Shown here one piece after another: positions 60,130 through 64,000 of a stretch of DNA of 64,000 nucleotides. A model generated the notes under the pieces. The model worked only from the letters and a program-made list of their open reading frames with translations, did not search any database and was not told the DNA's origin. The position numbers were made by a program, and so were the translations under genes. The stretch covers positions 1,082,001 to 1,146,000 of the forward strand of contig NZ_CP031155.1 in the NCBI RefSeq assembly GCF_003344885.1, in the 5' to 3' direction. Every line of letters begins with the position of its first letter. Position 1 is the stretch's first letter. The DNA comes from Altererythrobacter sp. ZODW24. Its GTDB lineage: Bacteria > Pseudomonadota > Alphaproteobacteria > Sphingomonadales > Sphingomonadaceae.

Positions 60130-62405
60130 AATCCGTCCGAAAGAAGTGGTAGGTTCCGGAACCTAACGCCCGTCGCGGAAAAAAGGGCATTGGCAATTGC
60201 AGGGGCGACCACCGCAACGCCCAGCTCGCCGGGGTCAAACGGCTCCGCATCACTAGCGACAAATTCGACTTCGATTTCCGGGCAATCGGCAAGGCGCGGC
60301 AGGCCAAGCTGCGCAATCCGCCCGGCAGTCGGCAGGCCTTGAACATAATCCGCCTGATGGCCCAGCGCGAGGCCAAGACCGAAGAGCAGACCGCCCTCGA
60401 TCTGTTGGCGGGCAATATCGAGATTTACGATCCGGCCAATATCGACAACGGCTGAGATCTTGCTCACGCGGATGCCGCCCTCGCCCGGCGCAGCGGTTGC
60501 GATGCAGGCGATCCGCCCTGATCCGGTACCGTCTTCCATCCGGTGACAAGCCACGCCCTGCCCGCTTTGCTCCGCGCCGCCGTCCCAATTGGCGAGCCTA
60601 GCAGTGCGCTGCAAACATTCGGCCAAGCGTAAGTCGCCACCTAGCATCTGCATGCGAAAGGATAGCGGCTCGCGGTCATTACGCCGCGCCACTTCGTCGA
60701 TAAAACTTTCGATAAAAAAGGCCGTGTAGCCATGCGAATTACCCCGCATGCGGCCGGTCGGCAGCCCTATCTCGGTCGGCACATGATCGACTGCGACATT
60801 CGGAATATCATAGGGCGGCATCGCGCCCTCCGCCGCCATCGGATCGGCCTTGCCAGCAGCGCTCTCCATAGCGGACCATGGCGTTGCGTTATCGAACAGG
60901 CGGTGACCAAATTCGTAGGTGGTGGCCGGGGCCGCAATCCGGCAGCGCAACGACGAAATCATCCCGCCCTTTTCCATTTTCGCGGTGACCAGCGCAGCAA
61001 CAGGAGTGCGCGGTCGCGTTTGCAATTGTTCCTGCCAGCGCGACCATGTCAACTGAATCGGGCGACCAATCTCTTTGGCAATCATAGCGACTTCAATCGC
61101 ATGATCCACCTCTAACCGGCGGTCGAAACTACCGCCTGCCGGCATGGGATAAAGCACCACATCCGCAAGCGAAATATCGAGTGCCTCGGCGGCCGCATAG
61201 CGCGCTGCTTCGGGCGCTTGTGTCGCCATCCAGAGTTCCAGCTTGCCGTCTGTCAACCGCGCAGTCGCGCAAGCGGTTTCCAGCACAGTATGGTGAGCTG
61301 GTGCTACGTCATAACGCAAGGCAAGGTCTGGCGTGCCCATCAGCTTACGGCCCTCGCCCCGCGTCGCGACGCGTTTATTCTCACCTGTGCGAACGGCATC
61401 GTCCAGCAGCTCGCCAATCCGTGCCGATTCAACCGGGCCGGTAATGCGAAACAGTGGTGCCATTTTGTCGAGCGCTTTTTCCGCCGTCCACCATGTATCT
61501 GCTGCTGCCGCGAGCCAGCGCTTGCCTTCAACGATCCCGACAAGACCCTGCATTCCGTATGAGTTTTCTTTGGTGAAGTTCGACAATTCCGCCTTGGCAA
61601 TCGGGCCATGCCGGATCGCTGCGTGGACCATATCTGGCAGTCTAATATCAGCGGCAAACTGGTATGTTCCGTCCACCTTGGCTGGCAGGTCTAGCCGTGG
61701 GAATGCCAGATCCGCTCCCAGCGCCGCCTCGGAAGGTGGTTCTGATGGCGCATCCGTATAGAGCGGCGGCGGGGACGGCGGACTGAACTTCGCAGCCTCC
61801 TCAGCGAGTTCGGCAAAGCTCGCGCGGCGGTCGCCAGCGATAATGAAGCCGCTCCGGGCCTCACACTCCTCCCACTCGATTTCCCAGCGCTCTGATGCAG
61901 CCATGGCCAGCACGGCGCGGGCACTGGCCGCAGCTTCTCGGCAGGGCATCTCATATGCGATGAGCGAAGTGCCGTCGGCCGTTACATTGAAACGGTTTTC
62001 CTGCGCATATCGGATCGCCAGCAGATCATCGGGCTGATCGACCAATTCCGGCGCGAAATCGGGTGCGAGCGATGACCAGAGCGGTGACCACTTTCCTGCC
62101 AAGGGAACATTGGCATAGGCCCCGCTAACAGGCGCTGGCTCGACCGCGATTTGCCGCCAATCCGCGCCAAGCTCCATCGCCACAACTTGCGGCAGGATAG
62201 TGCTTACGCCCTGCCCCATTTCCAATTGCGGAACCGCGACAGTGATTACGCCGTCCTTGCCGATCTTCAGCCAAGCATCAAAGGCGACTTCATCCGTTCC
62301 GGGCACCAGCGGCGTGGGGAAAGTGCGCGGCTGTATCGACCAGGCGAGCAGCAATCCGCCGCCAACTGCACCGCCAACGAGCAACCCGCGCCTGCTGATC
62401 GCCAT
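60126..62405 (-). CDS. Isoquinoline 1-oxidoreductase beta-like molybdopterin-binding subunit
   Basis: 759 residues. A Tat-type signal (SRRGLLVGG, residues 4-12, plus a hydrophobic stretch) is followed by aldehyde/xanthine dehydrogenase-type molybdopterin domains: PQLEMGQGVSTILPQVVAMELG (about 56-77), GGSFDRRLEVDHAIE, and RMRGNSHGYTAFFIESFIDEVA. The family is the large subunit IorB, which needs a small [2Fe-2S] subunit; none is encoded nearby. It overlaps hemH by 4 nt and lies 2 bp after the mrp stop. The substrate is unknown, and it may be a periplasmic oxidoreductase. Confidence 0.82.
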   Translation of the reverse strand: MAISRRGLLVGGAVGGGLLLAWSIQPRTFPTPLVPGTDEVAFDAWLKIGKDGVITVAVPQLEMGQGVSTILPQVVAMELGADWRQIAVEPAPVSGAYANVPLAGKWSPLWSSLAPDFAPELVDQPDDLLAIRYAQENRFNVTADGTSLIAYEMPCREAAASARAVLAMAASERWEIEWEECEARSGFIIAGDRRASFAELAEEAAKFSPPSPPPLYTDAPSEPPSEAALGADLAFPRLDLPAKVDGTYQFAADIRLPDMVHAAIRHGPIAKAELSNFTKENSYGMQGLVGIVEGKRWLAAAADTWWTAEKALDKMAPLFRITGPVESARIGELLDDAVRTGENKRVATRGEGRKLMGTPDLALRYDVAPAHHTVLETACATARLTDGKLELWMATQAPEAARYAAAEALDISLADVVLYPMPAGGSFDRRLEVDHAIEVAMIAKEIGRPIQLTWSRWQEQLQTRPRTPVAALVTAKMEKGGMISSLRCRIAAPATTYEFGHRLFDNATPWSAMESAAGKADPMAAEGAMPPYDIPNVAVDHVPTEIGLPTGRMRGNSHGYTAFFIESFIDEVARRNDREPLSFRMQMLGGDLRLAECLQRTARLANWDGGAEQSGQGVACHRMEDGTGSGRIACIATAAPGEGGIRVSKISAVVDIGRIVNLDIARQQIEGGLLFGLGLALGHQADYVQGLPTAGRIAQLGLPRLADCPEIEVEFVASDAEPFDPGELGVAVVAPAIANALFSATGVRFRNLPLLSDGL

Positions 62406-62407
62406 AG

Positions 62408-63370
62408 TCAGACCTTTCCTCCATCCAGCCAGCTTGCGAGCTTCGCAGCAATGGCAGTGAATGCTTCGCCTTCTACGGCATCACCAGCGGCGGGCGGCTG
62501 CCCTACATCGCTAGCCTCGCGAATTGCCATCGCGAGCGGAATGCGCCCAAGAAACGGAATGCCTGTGCCGGACGCTGCATTTTCCACGCCGCCGCGCCCG
62601 AATGGGTCGCTGACCTCATGGCAATGCGGGCATTCATAGCCGGACATGTTTTCAACAAGCCCGATGATCGGCACGTCGCTATGTTCGAACAATTGCGCCG
62701 CGCGCTGGGCGTCTATCAGCGCAAGGTCTTGCGGGGTCGAGACGATGACAGCGCCCGCCGGCTTGAACTTCGCCATAAGCGACAGTTGCACATCACCTGT
62801 GCCGGGCGGCAGGTCGATCAAAAGAACTTCAGTGTCGCCCCACTGCGCGTCGACCAGCTGCCCCATCGCACTGCCCGCCATCGGACCGCGCCATGCGAGC
62901 GCCTTACCCGGTTCGATCAGTTGCCCCATCGACAGGACGGGAATGCCGGCATCGCTTATCACCGGTACAAGTTTCTCATTTTCAGCAATTGGCTTGGACT
63001 TCGCGCCCAGCAACGTCGGTTGGCTCGGGCCGTACACATCGGCATCGACCACGCCGACCTTCCGGCCCATTTTTGCGAGAGCGACAGCGAGATTGGCGGT
63101 CAGCGTTGATTTTCCGACGCCGCCCTTGCCCGATCCCACTGCAATGATCCGGCGTAAAGTGCGACTTGCCACCATCGCCACGCGCACTTCGGTAATGCCG
63201 TCCACTTCGCTCAAGGCTTCCTTGGCGCCTCGCTCAATCGCTCCGCGCTGGTCTTCGGAAAGACCGCTGGATTCAAGGATCACTGTGGCGATTCCATCCA
63301 CAGCTTTTGCCGATTGCAGCCGTTCGGCAATCACTTCCGGCAAGTGCGCTTTTATCTCGTCGAGTGTCAT
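62408..63370 (-). CDS. Mrp/NBP35-family iron-sulfur carrier ATPase
   Basis: 320 residues. N-terminal DUF59-like domain (about 1-90), then the deviant P-loop GSGKGGVGKSTLTANLAVAL (about 97-116), Mrp signature LLIDLPPGTGDVQLSL (about 199-214) and a CxxC in YECPHCHEVSDPFGRGG (about 252-268). It binds and delivers [4Fe-4S] clusters in the cytoplasm (ApbC). It is the first of a minus-strand set with the molybdoenzyme-like gene, hemH and the P450 gene, all cofactor-related. Confidence 0.93.
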   Translation of the reverse strand: MTLDEIKAHLPEVIAERLQSAKAVDGIATVILESSGLSEDQRGAIERGAKEALSEVDGITEVRVAMVASRTLRRIIAVGSGKGGVGKSTLTANLAVALAKMGRKVGVVDADVYGPSQPTLLGAKSKPIAENEKLVPVISDAGIPVLSMGQLIEPGKALAWRGPMAGSAMGQLVDAQWGDTEVLLIDLPPGTGDVQLSLMAKFKPAGAVIVSTPQDLALIDAQRAAQLFEHSDVPIIGLVENMSGYECPHCHEVSDPFGRGGVENAASGTGIPFLGRIPLAMAIREASDVGQPPAAGDAVEGEAFTAIAAKLASWLDGGKV

Positions 63371-63443
63371 TGCAATCGCCCCTAGCAGGATTTTCGTGCG
63401 CGAGGCCCTGTTTTTCCTTCAAAGCCGTACCTATAAAGGTTGC

Positions 63444-64000
63444 ATGAGAATATTGGACGGTTTTCGCAACCAGATCGCACTGGCTATGGCCGGTAAAAAA
63501 GGCAGTCCCTGGGGCTCCGGAGATAATTCGGGTTCCGGAGGAGACGATGGAGATGGCGATTCGGGTGGCTCGAAGCCTTCCGGGCCGCGCAATCCATGGC
63601 TTCCCGGTGGAGGCGGCAAGGATGGTCCGCGCCGTTCAGCCAATATCGAAGACATTTTCAAAAACCGCGGCCCCGAAGGCCCGCGCCGTGGCGGCGGTGG
63701 TGGAGGATTTAAAATGCCCCCACGTCCGGGCGGCAAAAGCTGGTTCCCGGTAATTGCCTTCGCGCTGGTAGGACTGTGGGTCTTTATGACCGGCTTCCAT
63801 CAGGTCGAACGCAACGAAGAAGGCGTGGTGACCACATTCGGGAAATATTCCCGGACGATTGGCCCTGGCATCTCTCTGACGATGCCCGCGCCCTTCCAAC
63901 AGGTATATAAAGCGGACGTTACGACTGTTCAGTCGATCCGTATTCCTGAAGAAGGCACGGAGAAGCTGATTCTGACTGGCGACCAGAACCTCGTCGATTT
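63444..64000 (+). CDS. hflK: HflK-like membrane protease regulator (partial, N-terminal part)
   Basis: The gene runs off the right edge; about 185 residues are seen. A Gly-rich, Pro-containing N-terminus (about 15-100) precedes one membrane helix (WFPVIAFALVGLWVFMTGF, about 95-115) and the SPFH/band 7 domain (QVERNEEGVVTTFGKYSRTIGPGISLTMPAPF). AAGGT lies before ATG 63444; ATG 63486 is an alternative. With HflC it forms a membrane complex that regulates FtsH. It is divergent from the mrp operon. Confidence 0.9.
   Translation, partial: MRILDGFRNQIALAMAGKKGSPWGSGDNSGSGGDDGDGDSGGSKPSGPRNPWLPGGGGKDGPRRSANIEDIFKNRGPEGPRRGGGGGGFKMPPRPGGKSWFPVIAFALVGLWVFMTGFHQVERNEEGVVTTFGKYSRTIGPGISLTMPAPFQQVYKADVTTVQSIRIPEEGTEKLILTGDQNLVD

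Noticed and set aside
1-64000. CRISPR arrays, rRNA operons and complete insertion sequences
   Set aside because: Read for regularly spaced repeats, rRNA text and transposase motifs; none were found.

Overview
The window looks like chromosomal DNA of an alphaproteobacterium of the Sphingomonadales, probably near the Erythrobacteraceae. This is inferred from the protein styles (TonB-dependent receptor, DUF3489/DUF2924/recombinase trio, SdhAF4-like protein), moderate-to-high GC and short intergenic gaps; no marker gene fixes the genus. I identify about 65 protein genes and one tRNA-Lys. No rRNA, CRISPR array or intact insertion sequence is visible.

Layout. 1-3983: a minus-strand MacAB/TolC-type efflux operon. 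4344-7507: a hemerythrin-like protein and an ATP-grasp ligase of the PGM1 peptide-ligase type, divergent from a class II glutamine amidotransferase. 7810-22897: a stress or low-oxygen block with two Crp/Fnr regulators, a PRPP synthetase, a COG2187 kinase-like protein, an acyl-CoA synthetase/E1 alpha/E1 beta/E2/acyl-carrier-protein operon, and a five-gene operon (erythromycin-esterase-like, alpha/beta hydrolase, phosphoribosyltransferase, NAD(P)H oxidoreductase, zinc alcohol dehydrogenase) preceded by a good FNR/FixK box.

23310-44346 is the most distinctive part: a catabolic island. A 13-gene minus-strand operon, divergent from an IclR regulator, encodes a cyclase-family hydrolase, cupin, SDR, hydroxyacid/hydroxyacyl-CoA dehydrogenase, Na+/solute symporter, two tiny membrane proteins coupled to the symporter, a beta-keto acid cleavage enzyme, both CoA-transferase subunits, a formylglycine-generating enzyme (FGE), an intradiol dioxygenase and a GST. 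Next come a lipoprotein sulfatase, a TonB-dependent receptor, and a plus-strand operon with a small lipoprotein, a Tat-exported flavoprotein, a two-cluster ferredoxin, a ferric-reductase-like membrane flavohaemoprotein, a second lipoprotein sulfatase, a DoxX-like protein and a lectin-like lipoprotein. Read together (inference): a sulfated compound is taken up, desulfated at the cell envelope by sulfatases activated by an FGE that itself carries a lipoprotein signal, and its carbon skeleton is broken down through a beta-keto acid with BKACE and CoA transfer.

44518-53000 is accessory: a SAP/DUF6434 protein, a beta-lactamase-fold hydrolase, a membrane AraC regulator, an S41-like protease, a gene-poor stretch, and a DUF3489-DUF2924-serine recombinase module next to tRNA-Lys. 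From 53159 on the content is housekeeping: tRNA-Lys, folK, an N-carbamoylputrescine amidase-like gene, a predicted methyltransferase, msrA, an rsmB-like gene, an SdhAF4-like gene, a cytochrome P450, hemH, an isoquinoline-oxidoreductase-beta-like gene, mrp and the start of hflK.

Recurrent oddities: three genes (DUF6629-like, second sulfatase, folK) whose conserved N-termini lack an ATG, GTG or TTG start; a dispersed ~64-bp intergenic repeat; and an ATP-grasp frame that continues 94 codons past a TAG.
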